Shown piece by piece: positions 15,864-23,394 of a DNA stretch of 64,000 bases (its first letter is position 1; every line of letters begins with the position of its first letter). Origin of the DNA: Paeniglutamicibacter psychrophenolicus. Its GTDB lineage: Bacteria > Actinomycetota > Actinomycetes > Actinomycetales > Micrococcaceae. Made by a program: the position numbers and the translations under genes. Below the pieces are notes generated by a model. That model did no database searches. It was given only the letters and a program-made list of their open reading frames with translations, and was not told the DNA's origin. The stretch lies in the NCBI RefSeq assembly GCF_017876575.1, contig NZ_JAGIOE010000001.1, forward strand, positions 1,612,001 through 1,676,000. The letters are read 5' to 3'.

Positions 15864-16614
15864 GTGGCGACAATCGTTCGATGGCCGGAGCCTGTCCGTG
15901 CGGGGCAAGGCAAACATCCGATTGCTTTCCCAAGGTCACGATTCGGGATATTGATTGCCGATACTTCCAGCTGCTGGTCCGTCTACGCGACGCGACGGGA
16001 ACGTGATGTCCCCGTACCGAACTTTTTGGTCCGGTTGTGGAGAGGCAACGCCGTCTTGCTGCAACCGTTGGTGAACATGGCACACAACCTCGTCATCGTG
16101 ACGTTGATTTGCCACGTTGTATTCATTTACGTTTCCGGTGCACTATGGAAGGCTGTCGGAACGCCTTGGCCAAATGGAACTGTCGCTTACGCGCCACTCC
16201 AAATCACGAGGCTTGTCCCTTGGCTGGAACTTAGCAATTTGGCCACTGCGTGCCCACCGGCAGTTGCAGCGGTGACCACTGGTTCCCTCTTGGTTCAGCT
16301 TTTCCCCGGGAACATTGTGCTTCCGTCGGACACGGATCCCAACCTTCTTCGCGATGCCTGGTTCACGTGCAGGCAACGGGCAGCTTATGGGATTGCCATG
16401 TTTTTCTCTTGGCTTGGTCGCCGTCTACTCGATATTTGTCCGAGTTCTCACTTGGCAACGAATAGAGAACTGGTTCAAGAAGGTAACCGCCGGCAAGCCT
16501 CACGTGGAACCTGTCGATTCCGAAGATGCTGGAGCTCCCATGGAGGAATTGTCACCATCAGCAGGTGGCTCCGCCAGCCTGGCATCAGACCTGTTGGAGG
16601 TTGGGCGTCGCTAA
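15864..16614 (+). pseudogene. Remnant of a multi-pass membrane protein (unknown family)
   Basis: The frame through 16066-16360 reads hydrophobic segments (VIVTLICHVVFIYVSGALW, LELSNLATACPPAVAAVTTG), and the third frame from about 16365 continues with MGLPCFSLGLVAVYSIFVRV and a plausible charged tail, EDAGAPMEELSPSAGG, ending at 16614. No single frame carries both halves, so one or more frameshifts have split the gene; the N-terminal part before 16040 also looks scrambled. Base composition is less GC-rich than the surroundings. The interval 15621-15863 before it is AT-rich and I see no gene there. The family is not recognised, and the boundaries are approximate. Confidence 0.4.
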
Positions 16615-16696
16615 CGTCGGGATAGACAGCGGTTCGGAGTGCCGTGAACCGAAGGGCAATGATCTGGCAGACACCCAACGAGCGTTGGCCGGATCA

Positions 16697-16921
16697 TTAC
16701 TTTTTGATGTGCCGGCCGAAAACCAGGTAAGCGACGGGGCCCAGGAAATTAATGAACGATGCGGCAGCCCAGGCACCCTTGGCCCCCCGAACATCGGAGG
16801 CTGGGCGCTTGACCAGATCGCGCAAGGCGACGAACTGCAAGGCCAGCTGGATGATGCCCAAGACAACGATGCGCCAGCGTGAAACTACAGAAAGTTCGTT
16901 CCAGCGTTTCTTCTGCGCCAT
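16697..16921 (-). CDS. Small PLDc_N-like membrane protein
   Basis: A 74-residue protein with two hydrophobic segments. The C-terminal WAAASFINFLGPVAYLVFGR is the hallmark of the short phospholipase-D-nuclease N-terminal (PLDc_N) domain found as a free-standing small membrane protein in actinobacteria. The start at MAQKKRW (16921) is preferred over a frame four residues longer. Function of the stand-alone domain is unknown. The neighbouring S4 gene upstream is on the same strand. Confidence 0.7.
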   Translation of the reverse strand: MAQKKRWNELSVVSRWRIVVLGIIQLALQFVALRDLVKRPASDVRGAKGAWAAASFINFLGPVAYLVFGRHIKK

Positions 16922-17001
16922 GTTTCTCCTCAATCAGGGGTTCGGGTACAACGACTTCAATGCACGTATCCAATGACTTACTATTCATCGTAGTCGCGGG
17001 G

Positions 17002-17379
17002 CTAACGGAAATTGTCGCGAAGCCGTTCCATCTCACGCCGATCCTTCTTCGTCGGTCGACCCGCGCCCCTGTCCCTGATCGGGACCTGGGGGATGACTTC
17101 CTTGGGCCGGACAGGTGTGTGGTCAACGTAGCAGCGTGCTGCGATGTCGGCACCGACCCTTTTGGCAATCACTGCCGTAACTTCCACGATCCGGTCGAAA
17201 CCTGCCTGCCTGACCCTGATGGTGTCGCCCGGAACAACAATTTGTGCCGCTTTCGCTGGCTTGTCGTTCAGGCGTACGTGGCCGGCTCTGCACGCCGTGG
17301 TCGCCGCCGAGCGGGTCTTGTAGATTCGAATCGACCATAGCCAGGCGTCGATTCTGACGGCTCTTGATTCTTGCTTCAC
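17002..17379 (-). CDS. S4-domain RNA-binding protein (Hsp15-like)
   Basis: A 125-residue protein with an S4 domain at about residues 8-70: VRIDAWLWSIRIYKTRSAAT followed by GHVRLNDKPAKAAQIVVPGD. A basic tail follows (RPTKKDRREMERLRDNFR). This is the size and layout of Hsp15-type proteins, which bind 50S-nascent-chain complexes under stress. The start is a GTG with weak Shine-Dalgarno. A role in ribosome rescue is known for the E. coli family member and is only inferred here. Confidence 0.8.
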   Translation of the reverse strand: MKQESRAVRIDAWLWSIRIYKTRSAATTACRAGHVRLNDKPAKAAQIVVPGDTIRVRQAGFDRIVEVTAVIAKRVGADIAARCYVDHTPVRPKEVIPQVPIRDRGAGRPTKKDRREMERLRDNFR

Positions 17380-17472
17380 CTCGCCAGTCTAGCCATCTAA
17401 GTACGAACGGTCAGGCCATGTTGCGCCAGGCCGGGACCGCCAACTGTGGCATGGACCCATTCGAACGCGGTC

Positions 17473-18036
17473 TTAGTTGCAACCGTTGGCAGGATTGAAC
17501 ATTCCTGCGTTGTCTCGTTGCGCCTGCTTTTGTGCCGTGAGCAGCTGGGCATAGAACTGCACGTTTGGTTCCACCTTCATCGCCTTGGCATGGCCCGAGG
17601 CGACCAACGACCCGTTGATGGATTCGCCTTTGTAATTCACCAAGGCAAGGGTGCGCCCGTAACAGTCGTATCGCTCGACGTCGAATGCAAGCTGGATCGT
17701 TGAACCCTTGGGCAGCTTCTTGGAAAGATACCGAGAGGCCTCCTGGCCGAAGCACTGTCCGGGCTGATCACCGTGGGTGAGCTCCGGCGCATCCACATTG
17801 AGCAGTCGGACCTTGGTTCGTTCCCCGCCCAGCAGGACGTACAAGGTATCGCCATCAACGACATGTTGAACCGTTGCGCTGCTCGACAGATGGCCGGGGT
17901 CGTCGTTCTTCGGCATGAACAGCCAGTAACCGACGATGACGGCTGCGCAAAGAAGCACGCCGATCACTGCAAACCCGCTGCGGTTTCCTCTTCCCAAGGC
18001 TGCGGCCCGTTCGCCTAGACCAAAGCGTTGTCGCAA
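17473..18036 (-). CDS. Membrane-anchored or secreted thermonuclease (SNase family)
   Basis: A 187-residue staphylococcal-nuclease homologue. One hydrophobic segment (SGFAVIGVLLCAAVIVGYW, about 20-40) acts as a signal or anchor. The SNase domain begins VQHVVDGDTLYVLLGG and has the catalytic set Arg in KVRLLNVDAPE, Glu in APEL and Arg in YGRTLAL. It should cut DNA and RNA outside the membrane, with Ca2+. The TTG start at 18036 overlaps the lipoprotein stop by 22 bp; a shorter start is possible. It is probably co-transcribed with that lipoprotein. Confidence 0.8.
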   Translation of the reverse strand: MRQRFGLGERAAALGRGNRSGFAVIGVLLCAAVIVGYWLFMPKNDDPGHLSSSATVQHVVDGDTLYVLLGGERTKVRLLNVDAPELTHGDQPGQCFGQEASRYLSKKLPKGSTIQLAFDVERYDCYGRTLALVNYKGESINGSLVASGHAKAMKVEPNVQFYAQLLTAQKQAQRDNAGMFNPANGCN

Positions 18037-18371
18037 GCGGTGACGAGCCTGGCCTGGACATCGGCGGGAACCTTGTCGCCCGAGGCAGCAACGTCGTCAA
18101 GGGCGCTGACGATCTCCTGGGGCAAGCCGCCCTCGCGGACAGCATCCACCATGGACGAGACGACCTTGAGGTCGGAGGCGTTGATGCTGCCGTCCTTGAT
18201 AGGTGCGCACACCTTCTTGATGAGTTCCTTCTTTGCCCCATCGGCCAGCTGAGTAGCCGCCGAGGATGCGGCGGAGGAAGCGGTGTCGGCGATGGTCGCG
18301 CAACCGCTCACCGAGAGCAGCAAGATGGCAGCGGAAAGGAGCACGGCATTTTTGGAACGTGAAAATCTCAT
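18015..18371 (-). CDS. Small secreted lipoprotein of unknown function
   Basis: About 118 residues. A basic N-terminus and a hydrophobic stretch end in the lipobox LSVSGC (cysteine near residue 24), so the protein should be lipid-anchored outside the membrane. The mature part is helical and carries two cysteines (KKVCAPI, VTACDNAL) that could form a disulphide. No known domain is evident. The start at 18371 or 18380 cannot be decided. The gene lies just upstream of the thermonuclease on the same strand. Confidence 0.65.
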   Translation of the reverse strand: MRFSRSKNAVLLSAAILLLSVSGCATIADTASSAASSAATQLADGAKKELIKKVCAPIKDGSINASDLKVVSSMVDAVREGGLPQEIVSALDDVAASGDKVPADVQARLVTACDNALV

Positions 18372-18445
18372 GCGTTCCATCGTAGTGGCTCGAAGGTGGG
18401 AGAACGCCGGGAACTCCGAGGCCCCCCACCCGCGGGCGCTGGCGA

Positions 18446-19780
18446 CTATCCCGAAACCGGTACGTCCTCCAAGCGTGCTGGCCTGGACAAGCCCAGGGTC
18501 TCGCGCAGGGTGCTGCCCGGGTATGAGGAGCGGAACAGGCCCCGTGTCTGCAGGATCGGAACCACGAGTTCCACGAAGTCATCCAATCCCGCCGGGAAGC
18601 TTGGGCACATGAGATTGAAGCCGTCGCAGGCGCCGGAGGTGAACCACTCCTCGATCTCGTCGGCGACCTCGGTGGGAGTGCCAATCATGGTGGCATGTCC
18701 GCCGCCGGCCGCCAGGAATCCCAGCAGCTCGCGAAGCGTGGGCTGCTTCGTTTCGATGATGCGCTGCACCGTGAGGTAACGGCCCTGCGGACCCGAGAAT
18801 CCCTCGACCGGGGGCAACTGCGCCACCGGATCATCCAGCGGATGCGAGGTGTAGTCCTGGCCAGTGAACATGTTCAGCTGGGCAATGGCCGAGTCGATAT
18901 CCAAGTAGGCATCCAATGCGGCCTTCTTTTCCCGAGCTTCCTCCCGGGTTGCCCCGATGTAGGTGACCAGCCCGGGAAGGATGGGAACCGAATGCCCGTC
19001 CCGTCCCACACCTTCCAGACGCCTCCGGATGTCCGCGGCGTACTCCAAGGCCGATTCCCGGTCCCAGGAAACCGAGTAGATGGCTTCGGCGTGCCGGGCG
19101 GCAAAACTACGCCCGGCCTCCGAGGACCCGGCCTGGAAGAGCACCGGCCGTCCCTGCGGGCACCGCGGGACCGTCAGCGGGCCGGAAACCGAGAAATGCT
19201 TGCCGTCATGGTTGATCGGGCGGATCTGTGAGGGATCGAGGTACTGCCCGGCCTCGCGGTCGACCACCAGCGCCGAATCCGACCACGAATCCCACAGTCC
19301 CTGCATCGCGTCAACGAACTCCTCGGCGCGTTCGTAGCGTTGTGCGTGCCCGGGCAAGGCATCCATCCCGTGGTTGCGGGCCTCGGCGTCAAACATGGAG
19401 GTCACCACGTTGATGCCCGCACGACCCGCACTGATGTGGTCGAGGGACGCCAGCAGCCGGGCGGCATGGAACGGGGTGTAGAAGCTCGCAGAGATCGTGG
19501 TGACCAAACCAATGTGCTTGGTGGCCCGTGCCATGGCGCTCAGCGCCGTCACCGGTTCCAGGAACCAGGGGATCCCCGCAGCGTACTCGTGGTTGACGCT
19601 TTGCCCGTCGGCAAAGAACACCGCATCCAGGCAGCCGGACTCGGCCAGCCGGGCCAGTTCGTCGTAGTAGGCGATGTCGCCGACGCGGTCGGCACTGGAG
19701 TCGGGGTGGCGCCACCCCATGGTGTGGTGGCCGGCGCCGTAGATGAAGGCGTTCAGGTGCAATTGGCGTGTCGAATCCAT
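18446..19780 (-). CDS. LLM-class FMN-dependent monooxygenase (NtaA/SnaA/DszA/SoxA group)
   Basis: A 444-residue flavin-dependent oxidoreductase of the bacterial-luciferase superfamily. Typical segments are LAESGCLDAVFFADGQ, LEPVTALSAMARATKHIGLV, SASFYTPFHAARLLASLDH, SAGRAGINVVTS and WYTSGACDGFN-like EEWFTSGACDGFNLM near the C-terminus. Members use reduced FMN from a partner reductase to oxidise C-S, C-N or ring positions. It lies 19 bp after an SDR gene and downstream of a TPP riboswitch, so thiamine status controls the pair. A role in processing thiamine, its thiazole part or a precursor is suggested by this but unproven; no canonical thi gene is next to it. Confidence 0.87.
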   Translation of the reverse strand: MDSTRQLHLNAFIYGAGHHTMGWRHPDSSADRVGDIAYYDELARLAESGCLDAVFFADGQSVNHEYAAGIPWFLEPVTALSAMARATKHIGLVTTISASFYTPFHAARLLASLDHISAGRAGINVVTSMFDAEARNHGMDALPGHAQRYERAEEFVDAMQGLWDSWSDSALVVDREAGQYLDPSQIRPINHDGKHFSVSGPLTVPRCPQGRPVLFQAGSSEAGRSFAARHAEAIYSVSWDRESALEYAADIRRRLEGVGRDGHSVPILPGLVTYIGATREEAREKKAALDAYLDIDSAIAQLNMFTGQDYTSHPLDDPVAQLPPVEGFSGPQGRYLTVQRIIETKQPTLRELLGFLAAGGGHATMIGTPTEVADEIEEWFTSGACDGFNLMCPSFPAGLDDFVELVVPILQTRGLFRSSYPGSTLRETLGLSRPARLEDVPVSG

Positions 19781-19799
19781 GGTTGTTCCGTCCCGGTTC

Positions 19800-20564
19800 C
19801 TAGTTCATTACCAGGCCGCCGTCGACAACCAGGTTCTGCCCGGTCACCGCCCGCGACCACGGGGAGGCAAACAGCAGGGCAGCATCGGCGAACTCGGTCG
19901 GAGTGGTGACGCGGCGCAGGGGAGTGGATCCGGCGATCAGGTCAAAGACCTCTTCCGGGGTGGCGGCCGAGGCATCGGTGGTGCGCAGCAGTCCGCCGGA
20001 GATCATGTTGACGCGGATGTTCTCCGGGCCCAGGTCCGAGGCGAACGTGCGGGTCAGGGACAACAAGGCTGCCTTGGCCGCGGTGTAGTCGTGGTACGGG
20101 ACCACGGGGTTTTGGAAGAGGTTGGTGCCGATGTTGACGATGTTGCCGAAGCCCGCGGATTTCATGCCCGGCAAGGTCGCTTGGATGGTGTTCAGGGCAC
20201 CACCGATGATGCCGGTGAATTGTGCCCCGAATTCCGTGTAGCCGATCCCGTCCGCCTTGGAGCGGGCATCGCCGTTGAACGAAAAGTCCGGCAGGGCATT
20301 GTTGATCACCGTGGTGATCGGGGCGCCAAAGTGTGCCTGTGCCGTGGCAACCATCCCGGCGACCTGCTTCGGGTCAGAGACGTCGGCGCGGACCGCGATC
20401 GCGCGATCCGCCCCGATTTCGGTGGCCAGTTCCTGGGCCGCGGATTCACTGGAGCGGTAGTTCAGCACGAGGCGTGCGCCCTCGCGGGCGAAGGCGCGGG
20501 CCAGGTCGGTCCCCAGCCCGCGGCCGGAACCGGTGATAAGTACGATTTGGTCCTTGATGAGCAT
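19800..20564 (-). CDS. SDR-family oxidoreductase under TPP riboswitch control
   Basis: A 254-residue classical short-chain dehydrogenase. The nucleotide motif TGSGRGLGTDLARAF starts near residue 10, the NAG-type motif is replaced by INNALPDF, and the catalytic pair is in YHDYTAAKAAL (YxxxK). It ends NLVVDGGLVMN as many 3-oxoacyl reductase-like SDRs do. ATG 20564 is set by the AAAGGTG ribosome site, which is also the element sequestered by the riboswitch. It is the first gene of the unit with the LLM monooxygenase. Substrate is unknown. Confidence 0.85.
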   Translation of the reverse strand: MLIKDQIVLITGSGRGLGTDLARAFAREGARLVLNYRSSESAAQELATEIGADRAIAVRADVSDPKQVAGMVATAQAHFGAPITTVINNALPDFSFNGDARSKADGIGYTEFGAQFTGIIGGALNTIQATLPGMKSAGFGNIVNIGTNLFQNPVVPYHDYTAAKAALLSLTRTFASDLGPENIRVNMISGGLLRTTDASAATPEEVFDLIAGSTPLRRVTTPTEFADAALLFASPWSRAVTGQNLVVDGGLVMN

Positions 20565-20732
20565 TCTCTTGCACCTTTCGTTGGAGCGAAAGGATGCCAT
20601 GGAACCGCCCAATGGTACCCAAAAGCGAGGTGCCACAATGCGACATGCCGGACCGGCATCCCTTCGCTCGGATTATCGAGATCAGGTTCAACGGGTCTAT
20701 CTCTCAGCCGCCAGGCGGCACCCCGTGTCGAG
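20565..20732 (-). promoter_or_regulatory. TPP (thi-box) riboswitch with translational switch
   Basis: Read on the minus strand, the aptamer (about 20732-20655) has GGGGTGCC, GGCTGAGA (CTGAGAG at 20707-20701), ACCCGTTGAACCTGATC (GAACCTGATC at 20689-20680) and AGCGAAGGGATGCC, the standard thi-box order. Downstream, CCTTTCG (20593-20587) can pair with CGAAAGG (20580-20574), which contains the ribosome site of the SDR gene. The same downstream strand, 20598-20585, can instead pair over 14 nt with the aptamer's 3' strand (20668-20655), with one G-U. The two pairings exclude each other, predicting that TPP switches translation off. Confidence 0.9.
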
Positions 20733-20802
20733 TCCTACGGCCAACCTAACATCGGTCCAAGTCATCCGGGAAACCTATGAACACCTAGCCAGCCCAATAA
20801 GA

Positions 20803-20849
20803 CCGAGAAGCCCCGGTTCCCCACCAACGGGGGAACCGAAGCTCCTCGG
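20803..20849 (-). terminator. Terminator of the peptidase operon
   Basis: CGGTTCCCC (20814-20822) pairs with GGGGAACCG (20830-20838), with an outer CCGAG/CTCGG pairing. It lies about 40 bp past the minus-strand stop at 20888. Confidence 0.6.
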
Positions 20850-20887
20850 CTTGGTGCGCGGCCACGAGGGCGGGTGCGGCCCGGGCG

Positions 20888-22177
20888 CTAAGCCTCCAAC
20901 GGCCCGCCCAGCTCGTCAACGATCTCGAAAAGGCGCGGCAGCACGGTTCCCGAACCGATGCCGTCATGCTCGAATTCGTTGGTGACCCAGGCCTTCAGGT
21001 TGCCCACCCGCGAGGCGGTGTCCAGCGACAGACCGGCATCCACATACATGTCGTCGTGGTAGACGATCGCTGCCATGGGAACCGTGTTGGCGGCGAGCTT
21101 CTCGACGTCGTAGAGGGACGACCATTCGGTCTTCCGGGCCATGACGTCAACCGCGTCCTTGAAGGGGCGCAACAGCTTCGTCTCCTCGAACATCCACGGG
21201 TACATCATTTCCCCGGTGAACATGAGCGGGCGGGCAGTCGGGTTGAACTCCGGGTGAAGTTCGAGCTGTGCCTGAGCCGCCCATGCCGTGGCTCCGTTGT
21301 CGCCATGTCCGTAGATGCTCTCCTGCATCACGGCAAAGAGCGGGTTCCCGGCAAAGGAGGTCCGGGCCTGCACCTCGGCCAGGAACACGTCGCTCAAGCC
21401 TTCGCCGGTGAGCGCCTCGTCGAGCAGCCAGTTCAGCCGCTCGAAGCCAGGCTTCATCCCGAAGTCGATGCCCAGGGACTGGAAGCGGCGCACGGTGAGC
21501 CTGTCCCCGTCCGGGAGCCTCACATCGCTGGCATCCAGCAGGTCGGCGATCTTCGCGGTCGTGTCAACGTGGTGCGGGTAGAGCGCATAGAATTCGGCGG
21601 TCTTGGCTGCCGTGCGCGGGTATGTGCGGGCGTAGACCCCGGCTGCACTGGGCTCCAGGGCGGGCAAGCCCCCGGTGATGTGGCAGGCGGTGAGCGCTTC
21701 GGGGTACATGGACAGGTAGCCCAGGGTCAGGAAGCCGCCGTAGCTTTGGCCCAGGGTTGCCCAGCGGACGGACCCGTAGATTTCCTTGCGCACCTGCTCG
21801 GCGTCCCTGACGATCGAGTCGGCACGGAACTTCAGCAGGTAATCGGCACCCTCGTCGGCGCCGGCGAAGCGTTCCATGGTGGCGGCGCTGACCGGGGTGG
21901 AGCGTCCGGTGCCGCGCTGGTCGAGCAGCACCACACGGTAGCGTTCCAGGGCAGCATCGAGCCAGCCGGCCGATCCCACCGGGCGCGGACCCTTGCCGCC
22001 GGGGCCGCCCTGCAGGAAGAGCAACAGCGGAAGCTCCCGGTTGCGGTCCTTGGCCAGGGAGACCTCGCGCACAAAGACGCTGATCCGTTCCGATGACTCG
22101 GGGTTCTCCCAGTCCAACGGAACATCCAGGGTGTGGTCGCGGAAGAACTTGCCGGCCGCAATGTACTCGGTGCTCAA
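20888..22177 (-). CDS. Alpha/beta-hydrolase, proline iminopeptidase-like (S33)
   Basis: A 429-residue S33-type peptidase. LLLFLQGGPGGKG holds the oxyanion region (HGGPG type), VVLLDQRGTGRSTP is the conserved loop, and LGQSYGGFLTLGYL contains the nucleophile Ser in GQSYG. The C-terminal segment ends with NEFEHDGIG, likely giving the catalytic histidine. It removes N-terminal proline or other residues from short peptides. The start is most likely TTG 22177, overlapping the upstream stop as TTGA; sequence further upstream belongs to the amidohydrolase. Third gene of a peptide-degradation operon. Confidence 0.85.
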   Translation of the reverse strand: MSTEYIAAGKFFRDHTLDVPLDWENPESSERISVFVREVSLAKDRNRELPLLLFLQGGPGGKGPRPVGSAGWLDAALERYRVVLLDQRGTGRSTPVSAATMERFAGADEGADYLLKFRADSIVRDAEQVRKEIYGSVRWATLGQSYGGFLTLGYLSMYPEALTACHITGGLPALEPSAAGVYARTYPRTAAKTAEFYALYPHHVDTTAKIADLLDASDVRLPDGDRLTVRRFQSLGIDFGMKPGFERLNWLLDEALTGEGLSDVFLAEVQARTSFAGNPLFAVMQESIYGHGDNGATAWAAQAQLELHPEFNPTARPLMFTGEMMYPWMFEETKLLRPFKDAVDVMARKTEWSSLYDVEKLAANTVPMAAIVYHDDMYVDAGLSLDTASRVGNLKAWVTNEFEHDGIGSGTVLPRLFEIVDELGGPLEA

Positions 22178-23394
22178 TTGGTGTCCCTTGAAACGGCGGT
22201 CGGCAGCACGCGGCCGCCCTGGATGATCGTGCGGGGGCGGGACTCGTCGAAGAGCACCGACGGGTCCTCGAATGGATTCCCGTCCAGCAGCAGCGCATCC
22301 CCGGCCATGCCCGGTGCAAGCCTGCCCAGCGTCGGTTCCTGCAGCAGGGCAGCATTCACGCTCGTGGCCGAGCGCAGCGTCTCGAAGACGCCGACGGCCT
22401 CGATCTGCAGTGCCAGACCGTTGAGCTGCTCGTCGGCCAAATCTCCCATCAGGTCCGAACCGAAGCCCACCTTGATCCCGGCCTTCAAGGCAATCTTGAT
22501 GGCTTCGCGCCCGGCGGTGAGGACCTCGAGGTTCTTGGCCTTGGAAACCTCGGGCAACCCGACCTCGTCCCCTCGTCGGTCCATGGCGGCGTAGGCGGCC
22601 AGCGTGGGCACCAGGAATGCGCTGTGCTCGGCCATCAGCGTTGCGGTGGGCGTATCGAGCAGGTTGCCGTGCTCGATGGAACGCACGCCGTTGCGCACCG
22701 AGTGGGCGATGGCCTCGGGGGAGTACGCGTGGGCGGCCACGTAGGAGCCGCGGCGGGCCGCCTCCGCGACAACCACGGAGATTTCCTCGTCCGAGTACTG
22801 CGGGATGGCCAGCGGGTCGGTCAGCGAGACCACGCCGCCGCTGGCCATGATCTTGATCGCGTGGGCCCCGGTGCGCAGGCGCTCGCGCACGGCGATGCGC
22901 AAAGGCTCGGGCCCGTCCACGACCTCGCACATGTGGCCGTGGCCGAAGCAGACATCCACGTCGGCCTCGCGCGGGTCGCCGTGTCCGCCGGTCTGGCTCA
23001 GGGCAGGGCCGGTGTAAAAGTAGCGCGGGGATTCCAGCAGACCGGCCTTGATGGCGGAGGACAGGCCGATGTCCCCGCCTGCAACGTCGCGCACGGTGGT
23101 GAAGCCGCGGGCCAGGGCCTGCCCCAGGCGCTTGGCCCCGGCCAGGGCCGCGAAGGAGAGCGGGCCGCGTTCGTTGCGGAAGCCGTCAAGCGAGATGGCG
23201 TAGGCGTGGAAGTGGGCATCGATGAGCCCGGGGACCAGGACCTTGCCGTTGGCCGGGAGCAGTTTCCCCTCTTCCTGGGCGCCGATGGCCGCGACCATTC
23301 CGTCCTTGAAGGTCACGTTGCCGCGGAGAAGCTCGGGGTTTTCGCCGTCAAAGACCAGCGCGTCGGTGACGGTCAGGACAGGTGCGTGGCTCAT
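22174..23394 (-). CDS. Amidohydrolase-family protein (Xaa-Pro dipeptidase/imidazolonepropionase-like)
   Basis: A 406-residue metal-dependent amidohydrolase. The first metal motif is GLIDAHFHAY near residue 60; other metal ligands are in KIMASGGVVS, AHAYSPEAI and SIEHGNLLD; GFGSDLMGD carries the catalytic aspartate. The domain layout (N-terminal beta sandwich, TIM barrel, return to sandwich) matches the imidazolonepropionase-like group, several of which are carboxypeptidases on Xaa-Pro or Xaa-Arg dipeptides. Its start overlaps the upstream Xaa-Pro peptidase stop by ATGA, and its stop overlaps the next start, so the three genes are tightly coupled. Confidence 0.82.
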   Translation of the reverse strand: MSHAPVLTVTDALVFDGENPELLRGNVTFKDGMVAAIGAQEEGKLLPANGKVLVPGLIDAHFHAYAISLDGFRNERGPLSFAALAGAKRLGQALARGFTTVRDVAGGDIGLSSAIKAGLLESPRYFYTGPALSQTGGHGDPREADVDVCFGHGHMCEVVDGPEPLRIAVRERLRTGAHAIKIMASGGVVSLTDPLAIPQYSDEEISVVVAEAARRGSYVAAHAYSPEAIAHSVRNGVRSIEHGNLLDTPTATLMAEHSAFLVPTLAAYAAMDRRGDEVGLPEVSKAKNLEVLTAGREAIKIALKAGIKVGFGSDLMGDLADEQLNGLALQIEAVGVFETLRSATSVNAALLQEPTLGRLAPGMAGDALLLDGNPFEDPSVLFDESRPRTIIQGGRVLPTAVSRDTN

